Below, one piece after another: positions 40,344 to 48,566 of a stretch of DNA of 64,000 bases. Position 1 is the first letter of the stretch. The number at the start of each line of letters is the position of its first letter. The translations under genes and the position numbers were made by a program. Origin of the DNA: DASWED01 sp036394995 (GTDB taxonomy: Bacteria; Actinomycetota; UBA4738; JACQTL01); NCBI GenBank assembly GCA_036394995.1, contig DASWED010000035.1:1-64000 (forward strand), read 5' to 3'. The notes beneath the pieces are model-generated. The model ran no database searches. It was not told the DNA's origin and was given only the letters and a program-made list of their open reading frames with translations.

Positions 40344-40398
40344 GTTCACGGGGCGTTCACCCCGCGCTCGTGGTCCCGTCAGGCCGAGCGAATACGGT
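40344..40398 (+). promoter_or_regulatory. PHO box and promoter, distal pst promoter
   Basis: Direct repeats GTTCACGGGGC (40344-40354) and GTTCACCCCGC (40355-40365), 11-bp period, are followed by -10 TACGGT at 40393-40398, exactly 49 bp after the first repeat start. Transcription runs toward pstS. Confidence 0.7.
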
Positions 40399-40403
40399 CC
40401 CTC

Positions 40404-40569
40404 ATGCCGCCGGTCGCGGAACCGGTGGACCCCAAGCCCGAGAGGCTGCGGGCCGAGCCACTCCGCAGCTTCCCCGGGAGGGGCTTCGTCATCGCCCCCG
40501 ACCCGAAGCCCCTCCCGAGGAAGGGCGTCCCGGCCGATCTCCCGGTCCGGGGCCGGCACGGGCGAGGTC
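40404..40569 (+). pseudogene. Coding-like segment behind the distal PHO promoter
   Basis: From ATG 40404, 5 bp past the TACGGT box, about 55 codons have almost entirely G/C third positions (Pro/Arg-rich, MPPVAEPVDPKPERLRAEPL onward). At about 40570 the bias vanishes and no stop follows in frame before pstS. I recognise no family. It may be the 5' remnant of a gene replaced by the second PHO promoter, or an upstream leader ORF. Confidence 0.3.
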
Positions 40570-40577
40570 CGTTTTCT

Positions 40578-40632
40578 GTTCATGTGCCGTTCACCTTGCA
40601 GTCCCGGTGCCGCCACGCCGGCTCCCTAGGCT
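40578..40632 (+). promoter_or_regulatory. PHO box and proximal pstS promoter
   Basis: GTTCATGTGCC (40578-40588) and GTTCACCTTGC (40589-40599) form an 11-bp direct repeat. A -10 TAGGCT is at 40627-40632, again 49 bp from the first repeat start. A leader of about 54 nt then leads to AAAGGA and ATG 40693. Confidence 0.75.
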
Positions 40633-40692
40633 GCTCGACGGTCGCGGGGAACACGGCGCGAGTCGTGAGGCCGAACGGAAAGGAACAACGAG

Positions 40693-41745
40693 ATGCGGAT
40701 CGCAGGAACATCGCGGGCGTTCGGCGTGGCCGTCCTCGCCCTGATCGTGGTCATGACCGCGTGCGGCGGTGGGGACAACGGCGGGTCGGGCGGCACCCCC
40801 CCGAGCGGCGGCGGCGCGGTGACCGGGAGCGTGAAGATCTCCGGGTCCTCGACCGTGCTTCCCATCAGCGAGCTGGTGGCCGAGGAGTTCAACGCCGACA
40901 ACCCGGACGTCCAGATCAGCGTGGACGGGCCGGGCACCACGGACGGGTTCGTCCTGTTCTGCAAGGGCCAGACCGACGTCAGCGACGCCTCGCGGCAGAT
41001 CAAGGACGAGGAGATCCAGGCCTGCAAGGACGGTGGCGTGAACTACGTGGAGCTGGAGATCGGGCTCGACGGCATCACCGTGATGACCAACCCGGCCAAC
41101 GACGCCGTGACCTGCCTGTCGAAGGCCGACCTGTACTCCCTCATCAGCCCCGAGTCGGAGGGCTTCAAGAACTGGTCGGACGCGAACGCGCTGGACAAGG
41201 AGCTCGGCGGCGACGGGGCGTTCCCCGACGTGCCGCTGGACCTGGTCGGCCCGGGCGAGGAGTCCGGGACGTGGGGTTCGTTCATCGAGCTCGCCCTGAA
41301 GGACATCGCGACGGAGAGAGGAGCCGCGGACGACACCACGCGCAAGGACTACCAGTCGAGCGCGAACGACAACGTGATCATCCAGGGCGTCGAGGGGTCG
41401 GATTCCTCGCTCGGATGGGTGGGCTTCGCCTACGCGGAGGAGAACGCCGGGAACGTGAAGATCCTCCAGGTCAGCCCGGCCACCGACGCCTCGGGCCAGG
41501 GCTCGCCGGACTGCGTCGAGCCGACCACGGACACGATCTCGGACGGCTCCTACCCGCTCTCGCGGTCGCTGTACATCTACGTGAACACCGACAAGCTCGC
41601 CGGCAACGACGCGCTGAAGGCCTTCGTGGACTTCTACATGAGCGACACCGGGATCGTGGACGGGGTCACGCAGGCCGGGTACGTCAACATCCCGGACGAC
41701 CGGATCCAGGCGACCCGGGACAAGTGGACCCAGACCGAGGGATAG
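40693..41745 (+). CDS. pstS: Phosphate-binding lipoprotein PstS
   Basis: A 350-aa extracytoplasmic solute-binding protein of the high-affinity phosphate ABC transporter. Lipoprotein signal with lipobox MTAC (Cys24) and a Gly/Ser linker. Phosphate-binding segments: SGSSTVLPISELVAEEF, DGPGTTDGFVLFC with DVSDASRQI, and GPGEESGTWGSF. It is the first gene of pstSCAB-phoU-regulator and is preceded by two PHO-box promoters. Confidence 0.96.
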   Translation: MRIAGTSRAFGVAVLALIVVMTACGGGDNGGSGGTPPSGGGAVTGSVKISGSSTVLPISELVAEEFNADNPDVQISVDGPGTTDGFVLFCKGQTDVSDASRQIKDEEIQACKDGGVNYVELEIGLDGITVMTNPANDAVTCLSKADLYSLISPESEGFKNWSDANALDKELGGDGAFPDVPLDLVGPGEESGTWGSFIELALKDIATERGAADDTTRKDYQSSANDNVIIQGVEGSDSSLGWVGFAYAEENAGNVKILQVSPATDASGQGSPDCVEPTTDTISDGSYPLSRSLYIYVNTDKLAGNDALKAFVDFYMSDTGIVDGVTQAGYVNIPDDRIQATRDKWTQTEG

Positions 41746-41775
41746 CCCCGGGAGGAACGGGAGGTTGAGGCTCGC

Positions 41776-42714
41776 ATGGCGGCGGTGACGGCGGGGGGTT
41801 CCCTGACGCTGGCCGATCTGGCCGGCGATCGCCGGCGCCGCCGCCGCGAACACCGCATTCGGCTGACGTTCCTCGGCGCCGCGACGGTGTCGATCGTGAT
41901 CAGCGTCCTCATCGTGGCCTCGGTCGTCGGCAAGGCCACCGACTTCCTCACGAAGATCCATCCCTCCCAGCTGGCGGCCGGCGGCTGGTTCCCGCGGGCT
42001 GGCGACTTCGGGATCGCCACGCTGCTTGCGGGGACCCTGATCGTGACGGTCATCGCCATGGCGGTGGCGACTCCCCTGGGGCTGGGGGCGGCCATCTACC
42101 TGTCCGAGTACGCCCGGCCGGGGTCGCGGCGCATCCTCAAGCCGATCCTCGAGATCCTGGCGGGGATCCCGAGCGTCGTCCTCGGGTACTTCGCCCTGAA
42201 CGTGATCAGCCCGGACCTCGTGCAGAAGCTGTTCTCCACCGCCAAGGGGTTCAACCTGGCCTCGGCGGGGATCGCCGTGGGGATCCTGGTGACGCCGCTC
42301 GTCGCGTCGGTGGCCGAGGACGCGATGTTCGCCGTGCCGCGTTCGTTGCGGGAGGCCTCGTACGGGCTCGGGGCCAAGCAGCGGAACACCAGCCTGCGGG
42401 TGGTGTTCCCGGCCGCGGTCTCCGGGATCGTGGCGGCGCTGATCCTGGGCGTGTCCCGGGCCGTCGGGGAGACCATGATCGTGGCCATCGCGGCCGGCGC
42501 CACCGGTGGCTCGTTGTTCACGCTGAACCCGCTGCACTACGGGCAGACCATGACGGCCGCAATGAGCTCCCTGGCCATCGGCTCGGACCAGGTGGGCGGC
42601 GACCCGGCGGCGGTCCAGTCGCTGTTCTTCGTGGGCCTCCTGCTGTTCGTGATGACGTTCGGGCTGAACCTCGTGGCCGACCGATTCGTCCGACGGGTGA
42701 GGAACCGGTACTGA
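41776..42714 (+). CDS. pstC: Phosphate ABC transporter permease PstC
   Basis: A 312-aa permease with six membrane helices. The ABC-permease EAA loop is REASYGLGAKQRNTSLRVVFPAA, and IYLSEYARPGSRRILKPILEILAGIPSVV (quoted only by its ends, IYLSEYA and LAGIPSVV) is the Pst-specific loop. GGAGGAACGGGAGG precedes the start. It pairs with PstA in the membrane. Confidence 0.95.
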   Translation: MAAVTAGGSLTLADLAGDRRRRRREHRIRLTFLGAATVSIVISVLIVASVVGKATDFLTKIHPSQLAAGGWFPRAGDFGIATLLAGTLIVTVIAMAVATPLGLGAAIYLSEYARPGSRRILKPILEILAGIPSVVLGYFALNVISPDLVQKLFSTAKGFNLASAGIAVGILVTPLVASVAEDAMFAVPRSLREASYGLGAKQRNTSLRVVFPAAVSGIVAALILGVSRAVGETMIVAIAAGATGGSLFTLNPLHYGQTMTAAMSSLAIGSDQVGGDPAAVQSLFFVGLLLFVMTFGLNLVADRFVRRVRNRY

Positions 42715-42730
42715 TGGAGGACGGACGCTG

Positions 42731-43699
42731 ATGGGCCAGTACCGGCCGGACCTCGGGACCGAGCTCGCCGTCAGCAGGACGGTGACCACCGGCGACATGG
42801 TCCGGGCCACGCTCCGGGGCAAGCGGTTCCGGCCGGGCGATTACCTCGTGCAGGGCCTGCTGTTCGCGACGCTCCTCATCGCCCTGGCCGTCCTGGTGAT
42901 CCTGATCGCGGACGTCGTCGACCGGGCCGCCCCGGTGCTCCGCGACCGGGCCGGCGACTTCGTCACGTCGAACACGTCGGCGCTGGCGAGCCGGGCAGGG
43001 ATCAAGCAGGGCATCGTCGGCTCGCTCGAGCTCATGCTGTTCGTGATCGTGGTGGCGTTCCCCCTCGGGATCGGGGCCGCCATCTACCTGGAGGAGTACG
43101 CGCGCGACACGCGGTTCACACGGTTCCTCCAGACGAACATCCGCAACCTGGCAGGGGTGCCGTCGATTGTGTACGGGCTCCTCGGCCTCGCGATCTTCGC
43201 CCAGGCGCTCTCCGGCCTGACCGGCGGCTACAGCCTGCTGAGCGGCGGCCTCACGCTCGCCATCCTGGTCCTCCCGATCGTGATCATCACGGCGTCCGAG
43301 GCCCTGCGCGCGGTCCCCCAGAGCATCCGAGAGGCCGGCTACGGCGTGGGGGCCACCCGGTGGGAGGTCGTCCGCAGCCACGTCATCCCCTCGGCGGCCC
43401 CCGGGATCTTCACCGGCACCGTGCTGACCCTGGCCCGGGCCCTGGGGGAGACGGCGCCGCTGCTGCTGGTGGGCGCGGTCACGGGCTTCTTCTCCGCGGG
43501 ATCGGCGGGGTTCGCCGAGCAGATCCGGACGGACCACGGGTACACCTCGATGCCGACGCTCATCTTCAGCTGGGCCACGAAGCCCCAATCCGACTTCCGC
43601 GCCCTGACGGCGGCGGCCATCGTGATCCTGCTCGTGGTCCTGCTAACGGTGAACGCCACCGCGATCCTTCTGAGGAACCGGTATGAGCGAAAGTGGTGA
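42731..43699 (+). CDS. pstA: Phosphate ABC transporter permease PstA
   Basis: A 322-aa permease with six helices. The IYLEEYARDTRFTRFLQTNI loop and NLAGVPSIVYGLLGLAIF are PstA hallmarks, and REAGYGVGATRWEVVRSHVIP is the coupling EAA motif. A GATGGAGGACGG ribosome site precedes ATG 42731. The 3' end overlaps pstB by 17 bp, implying coupled translation of permease and ATPase. Confidence 0.95.
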   Translation: MGQYRPDLGTELAVSRTVTTGDMVRATLRGKRFRPGDYLVQGLLFATLLIALAVLVILIADVVDRAAPVLRDRAGDFVTSNTSALASRAGIKQGIVGSLELMLFVIVVAFPLGIGAAIYLEEYARDTRFTRFLQTNIRNLAGVPSIVYGLLGLAIFAQALSGLTGGYSLLSGGLTLAILVLPIVIITASEALRAVPQSIREAGYGVGATRWEVVRSHVIPSAAPGIFTGTVLTLARALGETAPLLLVGAVTGFFSAGSAGFAEQIRTDHGYTSMPTLIFSWATKPQSDFRALTAAAIVILLVVLLTVNATAILLRNRYERKW

Positions 43700-44573
43700 G
43701 GAGATGGATACCGACACCGGGACCATGATCCGACTCGAACTCGAAGGGCCGGGGCGGGCGGCCGCCGAGCATCACGCCGCCGAGGTGGCCGCGGCCGAGC
43801 TGACCGTGTTCGAGATCGAGGACCTCGAGGTCAGCTACGGCGGGGTCACAGCCGTGGAGAAGGTGGAGCTGGCCATTCCGGCCAACCGCATCACGGCGCT
43901 CATCGGGCCGTCCGGGTGCGGGAAGACCACCGTCCTGCGGTGCCTGAACCGGATGAACGACCTCATCGACGGCGCACGGGTGAACGGGGTGGTGCGGTAC
44001 CACGGCGTGGACCTGTACGAGCGGGGGGTGGACCCCGTGGAGGTCCGCCGCCGGATCGGGATGGTCTTCCAGAAGCCCAACCCGTTCCCGAAGTCGATCT
44101 ACGACAACATCGCGTTCGGGCCGAGGATCGCGAGGTTCAAGGGGAACATGGACGAGCTGGTGGAGCGCTCCCTGGTCCGGGCGGCGTTGTGGGACGAGGT
44201 GAAGAGCAAGCTCCGGTCCCCGGCCATGGCCCTGTCCGGGGGCCAGCAGCAGCGCCTGTGCATCGCCCGGGCCATCGCGGTGTCGCCGGACGTCATCCTC
44301 ATGGACGAGCCGTGCTCGGCGCTCGACCCCATCGCCACGCTGAAGATCGAGGAGCTGATGGAGCAGCTCACGGTCGACTACACGATCGTGATCGTGACTC
44401 ACAACATGCAGCAGGCTGCCCGGGTCAGCCAGCGCACCGCATTTTTCACGGTCGAGGAGCGAGAACCGGGACATCGGGTGGGCACCGTGGTCGAATACGA
44501 CCTGACGGAGAAGATCTTCCGCAATCCGTCGGACAAGCGGACGGAGGACTACGTGACGGGGCGGTTCGGCTGA
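43683..44573 (+). CDS. pstB: Phosphate ABC transporter ATPase PstB
   Basis: A 296-aa ATPase. Walker A GPSGCGKTT, Q-loop FQKPNPFPKSIYDNIAFG, signature LSGGQQQRLCIARAIA, Walker B VILMDEPCSALDP and switch His in IVTHNMQQAARVS. An N-terminal extension of about 40 residues precedes the usual start; an internal ATG (MDTDTG or MIRLEL) might be used instead. It powers phosphate import with PstCA. Confidence 0.96.
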   Translation: MSESGEEMDTDTGTMIRLELEGPGRAAAEHHAAEVAAAELTVFEIEDLEVSYGGVTAVEKVELAIPANRITALIGPSGCGKTTVLRCLNRMNDLIDGARVNGVVRYHGVDLYERGVDPVEVRRRIGMVFQKPNPFPKSIYDNIAFGPRIARFKGNMDELVERSLVRAALWDEVKSKLRSPAMALSGGQQQRLCIARAIAVSPDVILMDEPCSALDPIATLKIEELMEQLTVDYTIVIVTHNMQQAARVSQRTAFFTVEEREPGHRVGTVVEYDLTEKIFRNPSDKRTEDYVTGRFG

Positions 44574-45259
44574 TGCAGGAGGTCCGGCACCGCTTCCATC
44601 AGGAGCTCACCGACCTCGAGCACGAGCTGCTCGGGGAGGGCGATCTGGCGGCCCGCGCGGTGGAGCTCGCCACGGAGGCCATGGTGCACCGGGACGCCTC
44701 GCAGTGCCGCCAGGTGGTGGCGGACGACGACGAGGTCGACCGGCGGTACCTCGACATCGAGCACCGCGTCCTGGAGCTCCTGGCCCTCCAGACGCCCGTG
44801 GCGAAGGACCTCCGGCTGGTGTCGGCCATCCTGCACGTCAACCTGCACCTGGAGCGCATCGGGGACCAGGCCGTGAACGTGGCCAAGATCACGCTCGCCA
44901 CCATGGACCTGCCCCGGGACGAGGCGATCGTCGCCCACCTCCAGGAGATGGGCGAGATCTCCGCGCGGATGGTCCGGGCGGCCCTCGACGCGTTCGCCCG
45001 CCGCGACCTGGAGCTGTGCCTGCAGCTGCCGGCCATGGACGACCCCGTGGACCTGTTGAACCGTGGGATGTACCGGCAGGTCGTTGCGCTCGCCGACGAC
45101 CCCGCCCTCCTGGAGTGGGGGATCCGGATGAACGTGGTGGCGCGCCAGATCGAGCGCGTCGGGGACAACGCCGTCGACATCGCCGAGCAGGTGGGGTTCC
45201 TGCTGACCGGGGAGTTCCGGGAGTTCACCGACGCGTCGCACGGCGGGGGCGTGACGTGA
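44573..45259 (+). CDS. phoU: Phosphate signalling protein PhoU
   Basis: A 228-aa all-helical protein with two PhoU repeats. Metal-binding motifs are LHLERIGDQAVNVAKI and RQIERVGDNAVDIAEQV (E-X-I/V-GD-X-A-X-NIAE type). It couples Pst activity to the phosphate-sensing histidine kinase and represses Pho signalling in high phosphate. ATG overlaps the pstB stop by 1 nt and its own stop overlaps the regulator start (GTGA). Confidence 0.95.
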   Translation: MQEVRHRFHQELTDLEHELLGEGDLAARAVELATEAMVHRDASQCRQVVADDDEVDRRYLDIEHRVLELLALQTPVAKDLRLVSAILHVNLHLERIGDQAVNVAKITLATMDLPRDEAIVAHLQEMGEISARMVRAALDAFARRDLELCLQLPAMDDPVDLLNRGMYRQVVALADDPALLEWGIRMNVVARQIERVGDNAVDIAEQVGFLLTGEFREFTDASHGGGVT

Positions 45260-45999
45260 CCACCCGGGCCACGGCCGAGGCCGGCGGTCCGGCGGGCGCG
45301 CCCGGCGCGCAGGCGGGCGTCCGGGTGCTCATCGTGGAGGACGAGCCGTCCCTCGCCGAGAGCATCGAGTACACCCTGGAACGGGAGGGGTTCCGGCCGG
45401 TGGTGGCCTCCGACGGCGCCTCGGCGGTGGAGCGGTTCCGCCGGGACCGGCCCGGCCTGGTGCTCCTGGACCTGATGCTCCCGCAGCTCTCGGGCCTCGA
45501 CGTATGCCGGATCATCCGGGCCGAGTCCACCGTGCCGATCGTGATCCTCACCGCGAAGGGCGCGGAGTCGGACAAGGTGGCCGGCCTGGAGCTCGGCGCC
45601 GACGACTACGTCACGAAGCCGTTCTCGATGCGCGAGCTGGTCTCGCGGGTCCGGGCCCAACTCCGCCGGGCTGGCATGTCCGCCGATGCCGCGCCGGTCG
45701 AGGTCCTGTCCGGGGGCCCGGTGGTCATGGACGTCCCCCGGCACGAGGTCAGGGTGAACGGCAACATGGTCACGCTGCCTCCGAAGGAGTTCGAGCTGCT
45801 CGAGGCGTTCCTCCTGCGCAAGGGCCGCCTGCTGACCCGCGACTTCCTCATCGAGGACGTCTGGGGGGCGGACTACTACGGGGACACCCGCACGCTCGAC
45901 GTCCACGTGAAGCGCCTCCGCCAGAAGATCGAGGCCGACCCCCACCGTCCCCAGCACCTCATCACGGTCCGCGGGCTGGGCTACCGCTTCGTCGACTGA
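45256..45999 (+). CDS. OmpR-family response regulator, RegX3/PhoP-like
   Basis: A 247-aa two-component regulator. Receiver domain about residues 22-140 (acidic pair in VEDEPSL, phospho-acceptor Asp72 in LLDLMLP, Lys in VTKPFSM), winged-helix OmpR domain about 150-247 (PPKEFELLEAFLLRKGRLLTR, TLDVHVKRLRQKIE). An extra 20-residue Ala/Gly N-terminus precedes it. Placement at the end of pst-phoU and the PHO boxes nearby identify it as the likely Pho master regulator; the kinase at 32 kb is its probable partner. Confidence 0.9.
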   Translation: MTTRATAEAGGPAGAPGAQAGVRVLIVEDEPSLAESIEYTLEREGFRPVVASDGASAVERFRRDRPGLVLLDLMLPQLSGLDVCRIIRAESTVPIVILTAKGAESDKVAGLELGADDYVTKPFSMRELVSRVRAQLRRAGMSADAAPVEVLSGGPVVMDVPRHEVRVNGNMVTLPPKEFELLEAFLLRKGRLLTRDFLIEDVWGADYYGDTRTLDVHVKRLRQKIEADPHRPQHLITVRGLGYRFVD

Positions 46000-46034
46000 G
46001 TGCCCCGCAGGCGCTCCGGCCCGAGGCGCCTCCG

Positions 46035-46892
46035 TTGACCTTCGGCCCCCTCGAGCTGGGCCTGCTGATCGCCACGGGAGCGGTGGCCGGCGCACTCGGG
46101 GCGCTCCTCGGGATCGGCGGCGGAATCTTCGTGGTGCCGGTGCTGGTGCTGGGATTCCACGAACCCGCGCAGGTCGCGGTGGCGGCGAGCCTGGCCGCGG
46201 TGGTGGCCACCTCGTCGACGGCCAGCAGCGTCTACGTCGAGCGGGGCCTCACGAACATGCGGCTCGGCCTGACCCTGGAGCTCGCCACCACGGCGGGAGC
46301 GATCTCGGGCGGCCTGACCGCGGCGGTGATCCCGGAGGACGCCGTCCTGTGGACGTTCGCCGGCTTCGCGGGATTCGTCGCGGTCCTGATGCTCCGGCGC
46401 GAGCCACGGAAGGGCGCCGGATCCCGCCGAACCGGCCGGGAGGGCGGCGAGGACGTCGGCCGGCTGGGCGGAGTGACCCGGGATCCCGTCACGGGGGAGA
46501 CAAGGACCTACTCGGTCGGCCGGGTGCCGCTCGGCCTCGGGGCGTCCTTCGTGGCCGGGAACGTGAGCGGGCTGCTGGGGGTGGGCGGAGGCATCCTGAA
46601 GGTGCCCGTGATGTCGATCGCGATGGGCGTCCCGCTCCGGGTGGCCGCGGCCACCAGCAACCTCATGATCGGGGCCACCGCGGCCGCGAGCCTGGTCATC
46701 TACCTCCAGCGCGGGTTCCTCTTTCCCCTGGTGGCCGCGCCGGTGGCCCTCGGCGTCACCGCCGGCGCGCTCCTGGGAACCCGCTTGTCCGGCCGATTCA
46801 GGGCCGCCGCGCTGGCCCGGACGTTCGGCGTGGTGCTGCTCGTGGTGGCGGCGCAGATGGCCCTCGATGCCTCGGGCGTGTGGCGTGGCTGA
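46035..46892 (+). CDS. TauE/SafE (TSUP) family membrane transporter
   Basis: A 285-aa permease with about eight helices. Both TSUP half-repeats show the Gly-rich motif: GALGALLGIGGGIFVVPVL and GLLGVGGGILKVPVM. Family members export organosulfur compounds or small anions. TTG 46035 gives the expected N-terminus with GAGG 8 nt upstream. It overlaps DUF1634, its usual partner. The location after the pst operon may be incidental or may indicate an anion-related role. Confidence 0.87.
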   Translation: MTFGPLELGLLIATGAVAGALGALLGIGGGIFVVPVLVLGFHEPAQVAVAASLAAVVATSSTASSVYVERGLTNMRLGLTLELATTAGAISGGLTAAVIPEDAVLWTFAGFAGFVAVLMLRREPRKGAGSRRTGREGGEDVGRLGGVTRDPVTGETRTYSVGRVPLGLGASFVAGNVSGLLGVGGGILKVPVMSIAMGVPLRVAAATSNLMIGATAAASLVIYLQRGFLFPLVAAPVALGVTAGALLGTRLSGRFRAAALARTFGVVLLVVAAQMALDASGVWRG

Positions 46893-47250
46893 GAACGGCG
46901 GCGGTCGAGAGGCGGGGCGGCGGGGGCTGGAGCGTCGCATCGTGGCATGGGCCCTCCGGGCGGGCGTGGCGGTGGCCTGCCTGGTGATGGCCGTGGGCCT
47001 GGTGGCGGCCGTCGGCCGGGGCAGGCTCCGTCAGCACTCGGTGACGCCGAACGAGATCTGGGGTCTGGTCGCCGGCGGTCACCCGAGCGGCATCATGGCA
47101 TTGGGGCTGGTGGTGCTGGTGGCGACGCCGATGCTCCGCGTGCTCCTCCTGGCGGCCGGTTTCACGGTGGCCCGGGACTGGAGGTTCGCCGCGGTCGCCG
47201 TCGGCGTCGCGATCATGCTCGTCCTGGGGCTGGTGCTCGGCGGCGCCTGA
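46885..47250 (+). CDS. DUF1634 membrane protein
   Basis: A 121-aa protein with three hydrophobic helices (about residues 20-45, 66-83 and 96-118) typical of DUF1634, which commonly follows TSUP genes and probably forms an accessory subunit. GTG 46885 overlaps the TSUP stop by 8 nt; ATG 46867 would add six residues. The LRQHSVTPNEIWGLVAGG loop is the conserved part. Confidence 0.82.
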   Translation: MAENGGGREAGRRGLERRIVAWALRAGVAVACLVMAVGLVAAVGRGRLRQHSVTPNEIWGLVAGGHPSGIMALGLVVLVATPMLRVLLLAAGFTVARDWRFAAVAVGVAIMLVLGLVLGGA

Positions 47251-47312
47251 GCCGCCGTCGCGCCGGGACGGCGGCTCATGGTGGTGTCCTCACGGCAGCG
47301 GCGACGACGGCG

Positions 47313-47725
47313 TCACCCGTCCCTGTCACCGCCCTCGCCCGGTGCCACGGTGAGGCCCGGAAGCAGCGCCCGGCAGTGGCAGGACTGCCCCGACGACCAT
47401 GCCGCGAGGGCGCGATCGGTGATCCCACCCCGGTCGTGCAGCTCGGCCAGGAGGATCGCCGGCATCGGCCGGCCCGGGCGGGTGGCCTGCCAGATCTGCG
47501 CCTCCAGCACCGGCCCTGCCTCGTCGGGTCGGCCTGGGCCTGCTGCTGGGAGATCTGCCGCGACGACGACTGCCGAAGGGGCTGCTCCACGCCGAACTGG
47601 GGCTGGGACTGCGACCGCAGCCGCTCCTGGACGAACAGGCCGAAATCGCCCGCGGCCAATGCGACGCCGCCCGCCAGGAGCAGCGAAACTCCAGCGGCGA
47701 CCAGCGCGATCCCTCGCTTCCTCAT
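47313..47725 (-). pseudogene. Secreted small protein gene broken by a 1-nt frameshift
   Basis: ATG 47725 has a strong AAGGAGGG Shine-Dalgarno and encodes a signal peptide (KRGIALVAAGVSLLLAGGVALAA) followed by a Gln/Ser-rich region. Near 47526 the coding signal moves to another frame: restoring one C there continues as DEAGPVLEAQIWQATRPGRP, through ILLAELHDRGGITDRALAAW and CHCRALLPG, to a stop at 47313. The repaired product would be about 137 aa. Either a real mutation or a sequencing/assembly error; the family is unknown. Confidence 0.65.
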
Positions 47726-47853
47726 GCACCCTCCTTCTCTCGAAGTGCGCGGCCTGGGTGGCCCGCGACCGCAACCTAGGAGGCGGGCGTGTCGGAACGA
47801 GGGCCGCGCCGCGGGCACCGGGCGAACGGGGCGCGAACGAATCGTGGACGCGG

Positions 47854-47922
47854 TGGACAGGGCTCGGCGGACGCGGATAGCCTCACGCGCTGACGTGAAC
47901 GCGAACTGAACGAGAGGTGAAC
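47854..47922 (+). promoter_or_regulatory. PiT-operon promoter with reversed triple PHO box
   Basis: TGGACA (47854-47859), 18 bp, TAGCCT (47878-47883) form a promoter for the DUF47-PiT genes. Directly downstream, GTGAAC (47895-47900), CTGAAC (47906-47911) and GTGAAC (47917-47922) repeat with an 11-bp period, i.e. GTTCAC units on the opposite strand. No -10 lies at the 49-bp distance leftward, so the array looks like an operator for repression. A weaker pair (CGAAC at 47824 and 47835) lies upstream. Confidence 0.6.
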
Positions 47923-47924
47923 GG

Positions 47925-48542
47925 TTGCCGTTCCAGGTGATCCCCCGCGAGCAGCGGTTCTTCGACCTGTTCGAGCGGTCAGCCGCCGACGCGGCCGCAG
48001 CGGCGCGGGTCATCGTGGATCTCGCCGGCGACGTGGGGAACGCGGAGGCCTACAGCTCGAAGGTCCGGGAGTTCGAGCACGACGGCGACGAGGCCACGCG
48101 CGAGGTCATGGCCACCCTCAACACGACGTTCGTGCCGCCGTTCGACCGCGAGGACATCTACCGCCTGGCGACCAGCCTCGACGACGTCCTCGACTCACTG
48201 TGGGCGGTGGCCGACCTCGTGGTCCTGCACCGGATCGAGGAGGCCCTCCCCGTGTTCCGCCAGCTGGCCGACGTGACCGCCCGGGCCGCGACAGTGGTGG
48301 TGCGGACCGTGGCCCGGCTCCGCGTGACTCGCGAGGTGAACGGCGACCTCATCGAGATCAACCGGCTGGAGAACGAGGGGGACCGGCTCTACCGCCGTGC
48401 CGTGGCCGACCTGTTCTCGGGCGACTTCAAGGCCATGGATGTCCTGAAGTGGCGGGACATCCTGGACCAGATCGAGCAGGCACTGGACGGATGCGAGGAC
48501 ATCGCCAACGTGATCGAGTCCATCACCCTGAAGCACGACTAG
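47925..48542 (+). CDS. DUF47 PhoU-like protein paired with PiT
   Basis: A 205-aa helical protein of the DUF47/PhoU_div family (FFDLFERSAADAAAAARVIVD, EFEHDGDEATREVMATLNTT, PFDREDIYRLATSLDDVLDS, INRLENEGDRLYRRAV). These proteins assist or regulate the low-affinity PiT transporter encoded next. TTG 47925 follows GAGAGG. A close paralogue lies at 53.9-54.5 kb. The third PHO-box repeat ends 3 bp before this start codon. Confidence 0.92.
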   Translation: MPFQVIPREQRFFDLFERSAADAAAAARVIVDLAGDVGNAEAYSSKVREFEHDGDEATREVMATLNTTFVPPFDREDIYRLATSLDDVLDSLWAVADLVVLHRIEEALPVFRQLADVTARAATVVVRTVARLRVTREVNGDLIEINRLENEGDRLYRRAVADLFSGDFKAMDVLKWRDILDQIEQALDGCEDIANVIESITLKHD

Positions 48543-48566
48543 CGAGCCGGGACCCGACGGCATCCC

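Noticed and set aside
40404..41768. 454-codon frame through pstS
   Set aside because: Only the first 55 codons look coding; the rest is out of frame with pstS. The first part is kept as a separate, low-confidence feature.
47824..47841. Additional PHO box (CGAAC pair, 11-bp spacing)
   Set aside because: Units read GTTCGC, not GTTCAC, on the minus strand; mentioned only as a weak accessory site.
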